A DNA stretch of 64,000 nt from Paenibacillus sp. NAIST15-1 (GTDB lineage Bacteria; Bacillota; Bacilli; Paenibacillales; Paenibacillaceae), in NCBI RefSeq assembly GCF_001894745.1, contig NZ_BBYF01000010.1, forward strand, positions 62,001-126,000, read 5' to 3'. Below, in pieces: positions 1 to 9,179 of the stretch; position 1 is the stretch's first letter; each line of letters opens with the position of its first letter. Under the pieces are notes generated by a model. It saw only the letters and a program-made list of their open reading frames with translations, did no database searches and was not told the DNA's origin. A program made the translations under genes and the position numbers.

Positions 1-102
1 CTGGAAGCTGACGTCAGTCGCAAGAAGCGTCGACAAGTCATCGATAAGATGGCGGCAACCATTATATTACAAACATATCTTGACTATCAATCAAGAAGGT
101 GA
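1..102 (+). CDS. ruvX: RuvX/YqgF Holliday junction resolvase-like protein, C-terminal end (partial)
   Basis: Only the last 33 codons are present; the gene begins before the window and stops with TGA at 100-102. The visible tail has the pattern [14 protein letters not shown] followed by an ILQTYLDY helix, which is typical of the C-terminus of the YqgF/RuvX RNase H-fold family. That family acts in 16S rRNA 5'-end maturation and was named as a putative Holliday junction resolvase. The DUF1292 gene starts 9 bases downstream, and the order ruvX - DUF1292 - mltG is common in Firmicutes, which supports the call. The catalytic residues lie outside the window. Confidence 0.8.
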   Translation: MEADVSRKKRRQVIDKMAATIILQTYLDYQSRR

Positions 103-111
103 GGGGTTACT

Positions 112-411
112 ATGACACGAGATGAACATTTGCAAGAAGAACCGGAGATCATTTATATTCCGGACGACGAGGGCAACGAGGAAGAATTCGAAGTCATTAT
201 GAAGTTCGATGTAGATGGCACGGACAAAAAATATATGATGGTCGTACCTGTCGATTCTGATGATGAAGATGCGGATGAAGTGTATGCGTTCCGTTATGAA
301 GAAGAGGATGACGATTTGAAGCTGTTTACCATTACGGACGAAGAAGAATGGAATATTGTCGAGGAAACGTTCAATACGTTATTTACAGCGGATGAGGAGA
401 ATGAAGGGTGA
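112..411 (+). CDS. DUF1292 family small acidic protein (YrzB-like)
   Basis: This 99-residue, very acidic protein matches the DUF1292/YrzB family. It has the typical EEPEIIYIPDDEGNEEEFEV start, a YMMVVPVD core strand and a EEEDDDLKLFTITDEEEWNIVEETF C-terminal half. The family has no settled biochemical function. It is usually found between ruvX and mltG in Bacillales, as here. A GAGGGG ribosome binding site precedes the ATG. Its stop overlaps the GTG start of the next gene by 4 bases, so the two are translationally coupled and probably paralogous. Confidence 0.85.
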   Translation: MTRDEHLQEEPEIIYIPDDEGNEEEFEVIMKFDVDGTDKKYMMVVPVDSDDEDADEVYAFRYEEEDDDLKLFTITDEEEWNIVEETFNTLFTADEENEG

Positions 412-707
412 CCGAACGACTTGAACTTCAATTGACAGAACAGCTAAAGAATGCCTTCGGTCAATTCGTTGAGATGACGGATGAGGCCGGTCACAGTCGT
501 GTCCTATCGTTAATCGCTGAATTCCGGCTTGATGATCGAGCGTATGCAGTACTTCTTCCAGAAGGTGCTCAAGAACCGGAGCAGGAACTGTATCGCATTA
601 TCGGGAGCGAAGCAGAAGGCTGGGAGCTCGAAACGATCGAAGATGATGACGAGTGGGAAGAAGTAGCTGAGCTGTATGATGAATTAACGTACCGAGACGA
701 ATTTTAA
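408..707 (+). CDS. second DUF1292 family acidic protein
   Basis: This 99-residue protein starts at a GTG that overlaps the previous stop codon (GTGA). It shares the DUF1292 plan with its neighbour: central strands AYAVLLPEG and ELYRIIGSEAEGWELETI, then a DDDEWEEVAELYDEL tail. The N-terminal third (ERLELQLTEQLKNAFGQFVEM) differs from the first copy, so this is a diverged tandem paralog rather than a recent duplication. Its role is unknown. A hairpin follows before mltG. Confidence 0.75.
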   Translation: MTERLELQLTEQLKNAFGQFVEMTDEAGHSRVLSLIAEFRLDDRAYAVLLPEGAQEPEQELYRIIGSEAEGWELETIEDDDEWEEVAELYDELTYRDEF

Positions 708-756
708 TTTGTCGTTTGTAGAGTCGGTGGATGGCATCGGCTAACTGATATTTTAC

Positions 757-786
757 GGAAAAAGGGCGGATTTCCGCTCTTTTTCC
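757..786 (+). terminator. hairpin, likely terminator or processing site after the DUF1292 pair
   Basis: The arms GGAAAAAGGGCGGA and TCCGCTCTTTTTCC are complementary over 14 positions with one G-U pair. The T-run lies in the 3' arm. mltG begins only about 18 bases later, so it may also be read through. Confidence 0.55.
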
Positions 787-804
787 ATGTAGGAGAGTGT
801 GTGG

Positions 805-1866
805 ATGAAGAAAGGCTCGAAGGTGCTGCTCACGATCAGCCTTGTGCTTCTACTCGTAGCTGGCGCTGGTGTTGGTTATATATGGAGCGGAATGCGTCCG
901 CTCGCGCAAGAAGAACGGGAGATTCCCGTTTCGATCCAACAGGGCTCTGGAACAGCAGCAATCGCATCACAGCTGGAGGAGCAGGGAATTATTCGCAATG
1001 CACTCATTTTTAAAGTGTATTTGAAATGGAACGGGGAGGGAAGCCGCTTCCAAGCGGGGAAATACACGTTCCGTCCCGGTGTTACCTATGACGACATTAT
1101 CGCGAAGCTCAACAGCGGGGAAGTCGTTCCGGAAGAAATGGTTCGCTTCACAATTCCAGAAGGTTATACCGTAGAACAAATTGCGGACAAACTAAGCAAT
1201 GATGGCGTTGTGGATAAGAATCGCTTCTTGAAGCTGGCGAATGATACGGCTTGGCTTAAGGGACAGGCCCCGATCGCTGCGCATATTCCGACTGACGCCA
1301 AGTTGAAGCATCGACTTGAAGGATACTTGTTCCCTGAGACCTATGAGTTGAAGAAGGGGAGCTCTGAGGAAGAGATTATTGCACGGATGGTGCAAGAGAC
1401 AGAGAAGCGATTGTCGCAGGCTTCCCCAACTTGGGAATCCGATTTGAAGACACGTGGTCTGACGCTGCACGATATGCTGACCTTGGCTTCGCTTGTTGAG
1501 CGAGAAGCGGTTGTGGATGAAGAGCGTCCATTGATTGCGGGCGTCATCGATAATCGAATTGCGAAGGGGATGCGCCTGCAAATTGATGCCACCGTTCAAT
1601 ATGCACTGGACAAGCCGAAGGAACGTTTGTATTATAAGGACTTGGAAATCGACAGTCCTTACAATACGTATAAAATAGATAAATTGCCGCCAGGGCCTAT
1701 TTCCAGTCCAAGTACGGCCTCCATTCAAGCAGTATTGAAGCCGGAGGCTTCAGAATATTTGTATTATGTGACGAAAAAAGACGGCACTCACACGCATCTG
1801 TTCGCCAAGACATTCCCAGAGCATCAGCGTAATATCGAACAGAGCAAGAAAACGGCAGCACAATAG
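805..1866 (+). CDS. mltG: endolytic murein transglycosylase MltG (YceG family)
   Basis: A 353-residue membrane-anchored lytic transglycosylase that cuts nascent glycan strands and sets glycan length outside the membrane. One N-terminal transmembrane segment (about residues 7-27) is followed by a LysM-like region with FRPGVTYDDIIAKL and FTIPEGYTVEQIADKL. The YceG catalytic domain follows, with LEGYLFPETYEL, LASLVEREA (carrying the catalytic Glu), GVIDNRI, LQIDATVQYAL and SPYNTYKI..LPPGPISSPS. I chose the ATG at 805, 9 bases after AGGAG. A GTG at 799 in the same frame sits too close to the ribosome binding site. The two U32 genes follow in the same direction. Confidence 0.93.
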   Translation: MKKGSKVLLTISLVLLLVAGAGVGYIWSGMRPLAQEEREIPVSIQQGSGTAAIASQLEEQGIIRNALIFKVYLKWNGEGSRFQAGKYTFRPGVTYDDIIAKLNSGEVVPEEMVRFTIPEGYTVEQIADKLSNDGVVDKNRFLKLANDTAWLKGQAPIAAHIPTDAKLKHRLEGYLFPETYELKKGSSEEEIIARMVQETEKRLSQASPTWESDLKTRGLTLHDMLTLASLVEREAVVDEERPLIAGVIDNRIAKGMRLQIDATVQYALDKPKERLYYKDLEIDSPYNTYKIDKLPPGPISSPSTASIQAVLKPEASEYLYYVTKKDGTHTHLFAKTFPEHQRNIEQSKKTAAQ

Positions 1867-1877
1867 AAAGCGGTGAA

Positions 1878-2819
1878 ATGAACATGACTTATCAACCTGA
1901 ATTGCTTGTTACCGCAGGCAGTGTTGAGGAATTGGAACGCTTGCTTCAAGCAGGCGCGAATGCAGTCCTCGTCGGGGAAGAAAAATATAGCATGCGCATG
2001 CCAGGCGAAATGACCATTGCAGATATCGAGGCAAGCCTGCCGATCGTCCGCAGCCATAACGCCAAACTGTATGTTGCAGTAAATAATATTATGCATAATG
2101 AGCATCTGACAGATCTGTCGTCTTACTTGAAGCGACTTGAGGAACTGGGCGTTGATGCGATTGCCTATGGCGATCCAGCTGTAATTATGGTTGCACGAAC
2201 AGCAGCGCCAACTCTTCGTCTGCAGTGGAATGCGGAGATGACATCGACGAACTACCGGACAGCTCAGTACTGGCAGAAGCGTGGCGCAAGCCGTATCGTT
2301 GCTGCCCGCGAGCTGAACCTTGAGCAAGTGGTAGAGATGAAGCAGCAGCTTCCGGATATGGAGGTTCAAGTTCAAATCCATGGGATGACGAATATTTATC
2401 ATTCCAAGCGCCATTTAGTTCACCATTACATGCGTCATCTTGGCAAAGAAGAAGGCACATATGAGGTAGGGATGGAGCAGAAGCTGTTCCTCGTAGAGCG
2501 AGAACGTCAGGATGAGAAGTTCCCGATGTATGAAGATGCGAACGGAACACATATCATGAGCTCAGACGATATGTGCTTCATCGAAGATTTGAAGTTGCTG
2601 CTCGATGCACACATTGACAGCTTTAAGATCGAAGGAATTTTGAAGTCGATTTCATATAATGAAACCGTTGTTCGCGTGTATCGCGAAGCGATTGATAGCT
2701 ATATTGTCGATCCTGAAGGGTATTCCATGAAGGAAGAATGGCTGGAACGCATTCGTGCAGTTCAAGATCCAGAGCGAGAGCTCTCATTCGGATTTTTCTA
2801 TAAAGAACAAATGTATTAA
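1878..2819 (+). CDS. trhP1: U32 family protein, TrhP1/YrrN type (tRNA 5-hydroxyuridine synthesis)
   Basis: A 313-residue U32-fold protein. The N-terminal TIM-barrel start (PELLVTAGSVEELERLLQAGANAVLVGEEKYSMRMPG), the VNNIMHNEHL and DAIAYGDPAVI strands and the FKIEGILKSISYNETVVRVYREAID block are all present. It lacks the cysteine cluster seen in the downstream paralog. In Bacillus subtilis the yrrN/yrrO pair (TrhP1/TrhP2) is required for prephenate-dependent 5-hydroxyuridine formation at U34 of tRNA. The same gene pair sits just after mltG here, so the same role is inferred. The ATG at 1878 has only a weak upstream ribosome binding site; an ATG at 1884 is possible. Confidence 0.85.
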   Translation: MNMTYQPELLVTAGSVEELERLLQAGANAVLVGEEKYSMRMPGEMTIADIEASLPIVRSHNAKLYVAVNNIMHNEHLTDLSSYLKRLEELGVDAIAYGDPAVIMVARTAAPTLRLQWNAEMTSTNYRTAQYWQKRGASRIVAARELNLEQVVEMKQQLPDMEVQVQIHGMTNIYHSKRHLVHHYMRHLGKEEGTYEVGMEQKLFLVERERQDEKFPMYEDANGTHIMSSDDMCFIEDLKLLLDAHIDSFKIEGILKSISYNETVVRVYREAIDSYIVDPEGYSMKEEWLERIRAVQDPERELSFGFFYKEQMY

Positions 2820-2836
2820 GGAGGGGGCGTACAACG

Positions 2837-4177
2837 ATGAGTACACAAACGAAACGTAAATATAACGGCAAGCGATATCGCTTGGATAAGCCGGAATTAC
2901 TTGCTCCCGCCGGTAATTTGGAGAAGTTGAAGTTCGCTATTCATTACGGTGCGGATGCCGTGTACATTGGCGGACAAAAATACGGTCTGCGTTCCAATGC
3001 GGACAATTTCAGCTTTGAAGAAATGCGTGAAGGTGTGGAGTTTGCTAAAAAATATGGGGCGAAGGTGTTCGTGGCGACGAATATTTATGCGCATAATGAA
3101 GATGTCGAAGGCTTGGAAGAGTATCTTCGCAATCTGGAGAATGCGGGCATTAGTGCCATTATTGCTGCAGATCCATTTATCATTGATACTGCCATGCGCG
3201 TGGCGCCGAAGCTGGAGGTTCACGTAAGTACACAGCAGTCCATCGCGAACTGGCAGACGATTCAATACTGGAAAGATGAAGGCATGCCTCGCGTCGTCTT
3301 AGCTCGGGAGACGAGCATGGATGAGATTCAGGAAATGAAAAATCACGTTGACATCGAAATTGAGGCTTTTATTCATGGTGCGATGTGTTCTTCTTATTCT
3401 GGACGCTGTGTGTTGTCCAACCACTTTACAGACCGCGATTCCAACCGTGGCGGCTGCTGTCAATCATGCCGCTGGAAATACGATCTGTTCGAGGATGACC
3501 GTGCAGATGCAATGGATATGATCAGCGAACAGGAAGCATCTGGTTCGTCTGTATTGGAGCAGTTCCGTCTAGGCGTCAATCAAAAGGCGTTGTTCGATGA
3601 GAATGACAATGCGTTCGCCATGAGTGCGAAGGACTTATGCATGATCGAGCATCTGCCGGATCTGATCGATGTTGGGGTGGACAGCTTCAAGATTGAAGGC
3701 CGGATGAAGTCGATTCACTATGTGGCTACGGTCGTTAATGTGTATCGGAAAGTCATTGATGCGTATATGGCCGATCCGGACAATTATGAGCTGAAGCAGG
3801 AATGGCTGGACGAGATTTATAAGGCGGCTAACCGTCCTGTCAATACAGGTTTCTTCTACGAAGAGCCGGATCATGAGGATCATATTTACGAGCCGGAAGA
3901 CAAGCCGGCACCTTATGATTTCGCTGGATTGGTTATGGACTACGACGCTGAGACAGGCATCGCGACGGTTCAACAGCGCAATCACTTCAAGGTTGGAGCT
4001 GAGGTTGAGTTCTTCGGCCCGAACAATACGTTCTTCAAGCAGAAGGTAGAGAAGCTGTGGGATACAGAAGGCAATGAGCTAGATGCAGCTCGCCATCCGC
4101 TGCAACTTGTGCGTATGAAGGTCGATCAGCCGGTTACGTATTTCGATATGATGCGTAAGAAGAATGCCAAAGCGTAA
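2837..4177 (+). CDS. trhP2: U32 family protein, TrhP2/YrrO type (tRNA 5-hydroxyuridine synthesis)
   Basis: A 446-residue U32 protein with the barrel start KPELLAPAGNLEKLKFAIHYGADAVYIGG. The Cys-rich stretch CSSYSGRC...GGCCQSCRW (about residues 190-215) is typical of U32 members that bind an Fe-S cluster. It also has FKIEGRMKSIHYVATVVNVYR and a C-terminal beta domain. It is the catalytic-type partner of the preceding U32 gene, and both are probably needed for tRNA U34 hydroxylation. GGAGGGGG lies 8-15 bases before the ATG. A terminator follows the stop, so the ruvX-to-trhP2 block ends here. Confidence 0.88.
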   Translation: MSTQTKRKYNGKRYRLDKPELLAPAGNLEKLKFAIHYGADAVYIGGQKYGLRSNADNFSFEEMREGVEFAKKYGAKVFVATNIYAHNEDVEGLEEYLRNLENAGISAIIAADPFIIDTAMRVAPKLEVHVSTQQSIANWQTIQYWKDEGMPRVVLARETSMDEIQEMKNHVDIEIEAFIHGAMCSSYSGRCVLSNHFTDRDSNRGGCCQSCRWKYDLFEDDRADAMDMISEQEASGSSVLEQFRLGVNQKALFDENDNAFAMSAKDLCMIEHLPDLIDVGVDSFKIEGRMKSIHYVATVVNVYRKVIDAYMADPDNYELKQEWLDEIYKAANRPVNTGFFYEEPDHEDHIYEPEDKPAPYDFAGLVMDYDAETGIATVQQRNHFKVGAEVEFFGPNNTFFKQKVEKLWDTEGNELDAARHPLQLVRMKVDQPVTYFDMMRKKNAKA

Positions 4178-4204
4178 GTGATTTAGAATAACGGAAAAAG
4201 TGAG

Positions 4205-4232
4205 CCCTTACCGGAATGGTAGGGGTTTTTTT
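4205..4232 (+). terminator. intrinsic terminator after the U32 pair
   Basis: CCCTTACC pairs with GGTAGGGG (one G-U pair) around a GGAAT loop and is followed by seven T residues. Confidence 0.8.
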
Positions 4233-4377
4233 GTGCAGAAATAATGCCGAGTAGGTGTGATCAAAAGGATAGATTCGCGCATGAACTAGCGCTTGTGGTT
4301 ATGCATAAGGAGAAGTGGGCAGTAATGGTACTGATAAGGAGAAACGGACTTCGTTTGTGGATAAGGAGGTGGATGAA

Positions 4378-6201
4378 GTGTTGTCGCGCCAACGTTCGAA
4401 GCGGCAGAAGCTCATGTACAATCGGCTTGTTCTGCTCGCATGTGCCATTACCGTAATGATCGGAATCTATATTGTTAGATTAGGCTGGCTCCAGCTGTTG
4501 TTCGTGCACAGCAAGGTGGATGATGGAGTCCATACTGTTCTGCAGCGCACCGTCATTCAACGGGCACGTGGTGTAGTGCTGGATGATGGACGCGGCTCGA
4601 TCGTAGATCGGGCTGGGCGCCCGTATACGGGTCAGGTCGTGAAGGCCCTTGTCCTCTTCCCAGTGAATAAAAATGCTATTCGTACGGATGCAGTTCGGAG
4701 CATGGCGCTCTGGCTGCACGAGTCAGAACAAGAAGTCCGGCGTCGATGGGAGGAGCTTGTCGAACCTTACATTTGGCCGAATGAGAAGGATAAAAAATTG
4801 CCCTTCGAGCTGAGTGCGGAGCAGGCCGATCGAGTTCAATTATCTGATTGGGAAGGGATTCGAGTACTTCCATATACAGTTCGATATCCGCTTCGTCAGC
4901 ATACTCCGCAATGGGTAGGGGCTATTGCGGATATGACGGATACATCGAACAATGAGTATTTCAAGAAGAGTGGCAACAATGCTAATTCAAGTATTGTTGG
5001 TGTATCGGGTTTGGAACGAACGTTTGAACCATTGCTCAAGGGATTGGGCGCCACGACAGTCGTCCATTATACAGATGCAAGTCAACTGCCGCTGCATGGA
5101 CTCGATGTGCGCTTACGGCGTCCTGATAATCCATATTATCCATTAAGGCTTATTACGACAACGGATCAGACAATCGAAGCCGCTATTGAGCAAGTACTTG
5201 ATCGGTATCATATTGAGAAGGGATCGGTAGTCGTCCTTGATGCAGCAACAAGGGATGTGGTGGCGATGGTGTCTCGCCCTGCCGCAGATCCTTATCATAT
5301 TGAGCCGGAGAAGGCAGCGTGGAACAATCGGGCAACCAAGGCCCTCCAGCCGGGGTCTGTCTATAAGCTGTTCATTGCGGCTGCCGCAATGGAAGCGGGA
5401 CTGACGCAACTGAATGAACGCTTTTCCTGCGATGGGCATTATGGGAAGTACGGTTTAGCGTGCTGGCTTCCAGAAGGGCATGGTACGTTGACATTGCGTG
5501 AGGCATTGGCAGAGTCATGCAATGAAGTGTTTGCTGAGTTGGGAGAACGATTGACAGGGCAGCAGCTATTGAACTATGCCAAGACAATGGGGCTAAGCGG
5601 GCTTGTTGGTATGGTTTCGGATGATGGGATGGGCCACCGGAGTTTGCGGCACTTCGAAGGAGAGGAAGGAAGTCGAATATTTCCTGACAATGTACAGCCG
5701 GGGAATGTGTCGGGCGGAGAACGAGCTCAATCTGGTATCGGGCAGCGGAATGTTCGATTGACACCTTTGGCTGCAGCCAACTTCGTCGTAACGCTGCTTC
5801 AGAATGGAAACTTCGGATCACCACGATTGATTCAGGAAGTGCAGTATGCCACAGGGATGCCGATCGTTCGATTCCCTGTACAAGTCAAAAAGGAGCGAGT
5901 GATGAAGCTGGAGACAGCCCGTAACGTAATGAAAATGATGGTGGATGTCGTCCAGTACGGTACGGGGCAATCGCTCAAACAGGCTTCCTGGAATGTTGCA
6001 GGCAAGAGTGGTACTGCCCAAGCTGAGGCATTTGGGACGGCTAACGTACATACATGGTTTGTAGGGTACGGCCCAGTTGAGAAGCCAAAGTATGCAGTGA
6101 GTGTCGTCAGCGAAGATGACCAATCTGGCACTTCGCATAAGGCAACAGAGGTATTCCGAGCTGTAATGGATGTGCTGGCTGCACAGCCTCCACATAAATA
6201 G
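4378..6201 (+). CDS. class B penicillin-binding protein (transpeptidase)
   Basis: A 607-residue D,D-transpeptidase with one N-terminal membrane anchor (VLLACAITVMIGIYIVRL), a dimerisation domain and a penicillin-binding domain. The active-site motifs are SVYK (in LQPGSVYKLF), SCN (in LAESCNEVFAEL) and KSGT (in AGKSGTAQAEAF). It is expected to cross-link peptidoglycan at the outer membrane face. I chose the GTG at 4378 because AAGGAGGT ends 7 bases before it. An in-frame GTG at 4315 would add 21 residues but has poor spacing. The subtype (elongation, septal or spore) cannot be assigned from sequence alone; there is no PASTA domain. Confidence 0.9.
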   Translation: MLSRQRSKRQKLMYNRLVLLACAITVMIGIYIVRLGWLQLLFVHSKVDDGVHTVLQRTVIQRARGVVLDDGRGSIVDRAGRPYTGQVVKALVLFPVNKNAIRTDAVRSMALWLHESEQEVRRRWEELVEPYIWPNEKDKKLPFELSAEQADRVQLSDWEGIRVLPYTVRYPLRQHTPQWVGAIADMTDTSNNEYFKKSGNNANSSIVGVSGLERTFEPLLKGLGATTVVHYTDASQLPLHGLDVRLRRPDNPYYPLRLITTTDQTIEAAIEQVLDRYHIEKGSVVVLDAATRDVVAMVSRPAADPYHIEPEKAAWNNRATKALQPGSVYKLFIAAAAMEAGLTQLNERFSCDGHYGKYGLACWLPEGHGTLTLREALAESCNEVFAELGERLTGQQLLNYAKTMGLSGLVGMVSDDGMGHRSLRHFEGEEGSRIFPDNVQPGNVSGGERAQSGIGQRNVRLTPLAAANFVVTLLQNGNFGSPRLIQEVQYATGMPIVRFPVQVKKERVMKLETARNVMKMMVDVVQYGTGQSLKQASWNVAGKSGTAQAEAFGTANVHTWFVGYGPVEKPKYAVSVVSEDDQSGTSHKATEVFRAVMDVLAAQPPHK

Positions 6202-6238
6202 CAGGCCAATCTCATCAAGGAAGATTGGCCTGCTATTT
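6196..6238. terminator. bidirectional terminator between two convergent genes
   Basis: A perfect 17-bp stem (AAATAGCAGGCCAATCT and its complement) with a 9-base loop. It overlaps the stop codon of the penicillin-binding protein gene. The arms supply A/T tracts in both directions, serving this gene and the convergent AI-2E family gene. Confidence 0.85.
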
Positions 6239-6262
6239 CATATCAACAAGGTATCTTGGTTT

Positions 6263-7420
6263 CTACTTGTTCTTTGGTTCTTCGTTATCTTTATTGTCCT
6301 CATTTTGATCAGGAGAATTGTCAAATGGATGTCCAGATACAAATTCTTCTTTAGGCATACGAATCCAACGTTTTAAATAACCTTGATCGTAAAGAGCTTT
6401 TATTAAGATCAAGAGGACGGTGGACATGACGATGCCGATAACCCCGAACAATGACATGGACACGATCATGAAGGACAGCATCGTAAATGCGGATACCCCA
6501 AGCGATGTCCCCGTAATCTTCGGATCAAGAATTTGCCGGATTAGAAGGGTGACGCCCATAACGACTGCAAGTCCAATGGCTAGCGATGTATTTCCGATAA
6601 TAAGCAGGTAGGCGATCCAAGGGATAAAGATAAATGGAATCCCTAAGAGCGGCAGTAAATCAAAAAGTGCCGACAATAAAGCGACTAAGAAGGAATTGCT
6701 CACGCCAAGTACAAGCAGACCGATAAACACAATGACAAAGGTAACGGAAATCAGCTTCAGTTGAGCCTTTAAGTAAGCAGATAACCCCTTCAGAACATTT
6801 TCCTTTAGAAATATGTAGGCTTTAAGAAACGTGCGCGGTGTTTTATTGCGGGCAACTCTGCGCCAAGTATCAATCTCGATGCTGAGGAAATAGCCAAGGA
6901 TGATGGCGATGAAAAAGTTCAGCGTAAACGTCGAGAAGGACGTTATTTGCTTAATGAGCAGGCTGAGCAATCCGACGATAAATTCGGAAATATGCTGGGC
7001 CGCATTGCCGGCATATTCATTGATGCGGCCAGATACATCAGGCGGCAGTGATTCATACCGGTTCTGCAAATACGTGGCGATGTTCACCATTTCACTCTGA
7101 ACTGCCTTAATATAGGTAGGCAGCTTGGCTTGCAGCTCGATTGCTTGATGCACGAGTATAAAACCGAGCCCAAACATGGCTCCTAGAATGACAAGTACGA
7201 ACAATAAGACGGAGATGGCCGAAGCGATAGCTTTCCGCATACCCCGCCGGTGAAGAAATGCCGCCAGCGGTTCGATGAACATGAATACGATGAAGGCTAG
7301 AAAAATAGGGGCGGCTATCGAGTACAAGTAGCTAAACGTGTACATGATTAAATATGCAGTCAAAATCAACAAAGCGATATCAAATGCTGTCCGCCAATAC
7401 TTACGGTAAAATGCAATCAT
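6263..7420 (-). CDS. AI-2E family membrane protein (YtvI/YubA-like permease)
   Basis: A 385-residue integral membrane protein of the AI-2E/UPF0118 family with about eight transmembrane segments. It has a soluble middle part (ELQAKLPTYIKAVQSEMVNIATYLQNR) and the family-typical DLLPLLGIPFIFIPWIAYLL and LDPKITGTSLGVSAF stretches. Members are linked to export of AI-2 or to Na+/H+ transport; the substrate here is unknown. The C-terminus is a hydrophilic tail rich in Asp, Asn and Glu. An AAGGAG ribosome binding site precedes the ATG. It is transcribed divergently from the deacetylase gene. Confidence 0.88.
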   Translation of the reverse strand: MIAFYRKYWRTAFDIALLILTAYLIMYTFSYLYSIAAPIFLAFIVFMFIEPLAAFLHRRGMRKAIASAISVLLFVLVILGAMFGLGFILVHQAIELQAKLPTYIKAVQSEMVNIATYLQNRYESLPPDVSGRINEYAGNAAQHISEFIVGLLSLLIKQITSFSTFTLNFFIAIILGYFLSIEIDTWRRVARNKTPRTFLKAYIFLKENVLKGLSAYLKAQLKLISVTFVIVFIGLLVLGVSNSFLVALLSALFDLLPLLGIPFIFIPWIAYLLIIGNTSLAIGLAVVMGVTLLIRQILDPKITGTSLGVSAFTMLSFMIVSMSLFGVIGIVMSTVLLILIKALYDQGYLKRWIRMPKEEFVSGHPFDNSPDQNEDNKDNEEPKNK

Positions 7421-7451
7421 AGAACAGACTCCTTTTCACCAAATAACAATA

Positions 7452-7466
7452 TGATAATCATTGTAC
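7452..7466. promoter_or_regulatory. possible Fur-family operator (weak)
   Basis: TGATAATCATTGTAC matches most of the Fur-type 7-1-7 repeat TGATAATnATTATCA, with a good left half and a poor right half. It lies between divergent genes and overlaps the -10 (ATTGTA on the plus strand, 7460-7465) of a possible minus-strand promoter. This is suggestive only. Confidence 0.2.
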
Positions 7467-7499
7467 ACGAAACGATTTCCCGTGCCTATTCTTTGTTCA

Positions 7500-7511
7500 T
7501 TATGTTACAAT
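7500..7511 (+). promoter_or_regulatory. extended -10 promoter candidate for the deacetylase gene
   Basis: TACAAT at 7506-7511 is preceded by TGT, giving an extended -10 element. The -35 region is poor. The site is about 100 bases before the chosen start. Confidence 0.35.
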
Positions 7512-7611
7512 AATAACAGTTCATACGTAGAGTAAGTATACGTATATGTTCAAGTCTGAAGAGCTTGAGAACGTTGCATTTTATTATGTAAATAAGAAAC
7601 GGGGAACTGGG

Positions 7612-8988
7612 ATGGTAGAATTCATTTTATTATGGGGGTTTTACATCCTGACGTTTTATGCGTTTCTCCCTGGCTTAATCAGCCGCCTGTTTGGATTTCG
7701 TGTCTTCCAGAAGGGACGTGCAGAACGGGAACTGGCGTTGACATTCGACGATGGTCCAGATCCGATTTATACACCTCAGCTGTTAGACCTATTGAAGAAA
7801 TATAATGCCAAGGCAACATTCTTTGTGGTTGGCATCCACGCAGAGCAGCATCCAGACGTGCTGAAGCGAATGCACGATGAGGGTCATCTTATCGGTATTC
7901 ACAATTATGTTCATAAGTCCAACTGGCTGATGCGTCCAAAAACGGTGAAACGACAAATCCGTAAAACGTCAGACATTATTGAATCAGTAACTGGCAAACG
8001 ATCGAATTACTATCGACCGCCTTGGGGGATTGTCAATCTATTCGATTATGGCAGATTGGGTCACTTGCAAATTATATTGTGGTCTGTTCTATTCGGGGAT
8101 TGGCGGAAGAAGCTCGGCTCTGAACGCTTGTATCGGCGTATGATGAAGCGATGTCGGGGTGGGGAAGTTCTACTGCTGCATGATTGCGGCCTTACACTTG
8201 GGGCAGATCGGGAAGCGCCAGCGAATATGCTGGCGGCATTGGAACGGTTTCTAGACGAAGCGGAGAAGCGCGAGCTGCGCTGTGTCCGTATCGATGAGCT
8301 CATTCGATTGACCGATCAAGCCCGGATGAAGAATCCAAGCTTGCTTAGACGCATGGTCGTACGTTTCTGGTTTCTCTATGAGAAAGCTTTCCACTCCGTC
8401 TTTGCGTTGAAGACAACGAACCATGAACAGCCTGTGTTTCATTTCCGTGTTCGTCCGTATCATGGCAAGGCCGTAGTCTTAGATGACGGAGTAGAATTGA
8501 AGCATAATGACCTGGTGCTGGAACTGCATTTCGACAATCGACTATTATATGATATTGGTCATCGGTCGAGGAGTGCGATGCAAATTGCAATTCAGATGAT
8601 ACGTTCCGTAGAACGTACGCTGCCAGAGCTTGCTGATTACTTGCTAAGCGATCAGAATTTACGGGCGAATGTGAAAGCATTGTACGGAGTAAGCATGATG
8701 CACCGGGGACCCGAGCAATTCGGATTTACGGTACGAGATTTGCCAAGAGGATTATTCTCTTGGGTGTCTCGGAGATACTTGCGGCTGCTGATGAGCATTA
8801 TTCATCCACAGGGACAGAATCGATTGAGGCAGCAAGCGGAACAGATGATTCCGAAGTTGATTATCATGTCGACAGAAACCTTGTTATCGCGATATGGAAG
8901 AGATAGAAATTATGCATTTGATGCGAATGCATCTGAGCGGCTTGTGCTCGTCGATAAGAAAGTAGAGAATGTGGCGCATCCGTTATAA
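7612..8988 (+). CDS. polysaccharide deacetylase family protein with YkoP-like C-terminal region
   Basis: A 458-residue protein with an N-terminal hydrophobic segment and then a NodB/CE4 domain. The visible motifs are TFDDGPD (catalytic Asp and metal Asp), HNYVH (metal His pair), RPPWG and LLHDCG. The family removes N- or O-acetyl groups from cell-wall or capsule sugars outside the cell. The last 190 residues form a separate region (FHFRVRPYHGKAVVLDDGVELKHNDLVLELHFDN and onward) resembling the YkoP-type extension; its role is unknown. The ATG at 7612 follows a GGGGA stretch and puts the membrane segment at the N-terminus. An upstream ATG at 7546 in the same frame would add a non-family N-terminus. 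Confidence 0.85.
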   Translation: MVEFILLWGFYILTFYAFLPGLISRLFGFRVFQKGRAERELALTFDDGPDPIYTPQLLDLLKKYNAKATFFVVGIHAEQHPDVLKRMHDEGHLIGIHNYVHKSNWLMRPKTVKRQIRKTSDIIESVTGKRSNYYRPPWGIVNLFDYGRLGHLQIILWSVLFGDWRKKLGSERLYRRMMKRCRGGEVLLLHDCGLTLGADREAPANMLAALERFLDEAEKRELRCVRIDELIRLTDQARMKNPSLLRRMVVRFWFLYEKAFHSVFALKTTNHEQPVFHFRVRPYHGKAVVLDDGVELKHNDLVLELHFDNRLLYDIGHRSRSAMQIAIQMIRSVERTLPELADYLLSDQNLRANVKALYGVSMMHRGPEQFGFTVRDLPRGLFSWVSRRYLRLLMSIIHPQGQNRLRQQAEQMIPKLIIMSTETLLSRYGRDRNYAFDANASERLVLVDKKVENVAHPL

Positions 8989-9022
8989 TTCGATATATTT
9001 ACCAAATAATAACATTTGATTT

Positions 9023-9067
9023 AAAAGCTTTGAAAAATGACATTGTTCATTTTTTAGAGCTTTTTTT
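9023..9067 (+). terminator. intrinsic terminator after the deacetylase gene
   Basis: Arms of 18 bases (AAAAGCTTTGAAAAATGA against TCATTTTTTAGAGCTTTT) enclose a 6-base loop and end in a T-run. Confidence 0.8.
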
Positions 9068-9150
9068 GTACTCCTTAACGGAATGAGTATTTATGCAACT
9101 TTTATGCAAAAAAATAAAAATGCAGAAATGCACATTCTGAGAGGAATAAG

Positions 9151-9179
9151 TAGACAGTTATCCACTGAGGGGATACAAT
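9151..9179 (+). promoter_or_regulatory. SigA-type promoter P1 of the peptide transporter operon
   Basis: TAGACA (-35), a 17-base spacer and TACAAT (-10): five of six bases match at each element with ideal spacing. The start site would be near 9186. Confidence 0.6.

Noticed and set aside
9158..9166. TTATCCACT, close to a DnaA box
   Set aside because: A single site inside a promoter spacer, with no cluster and no dnaA/dnaN nearby.
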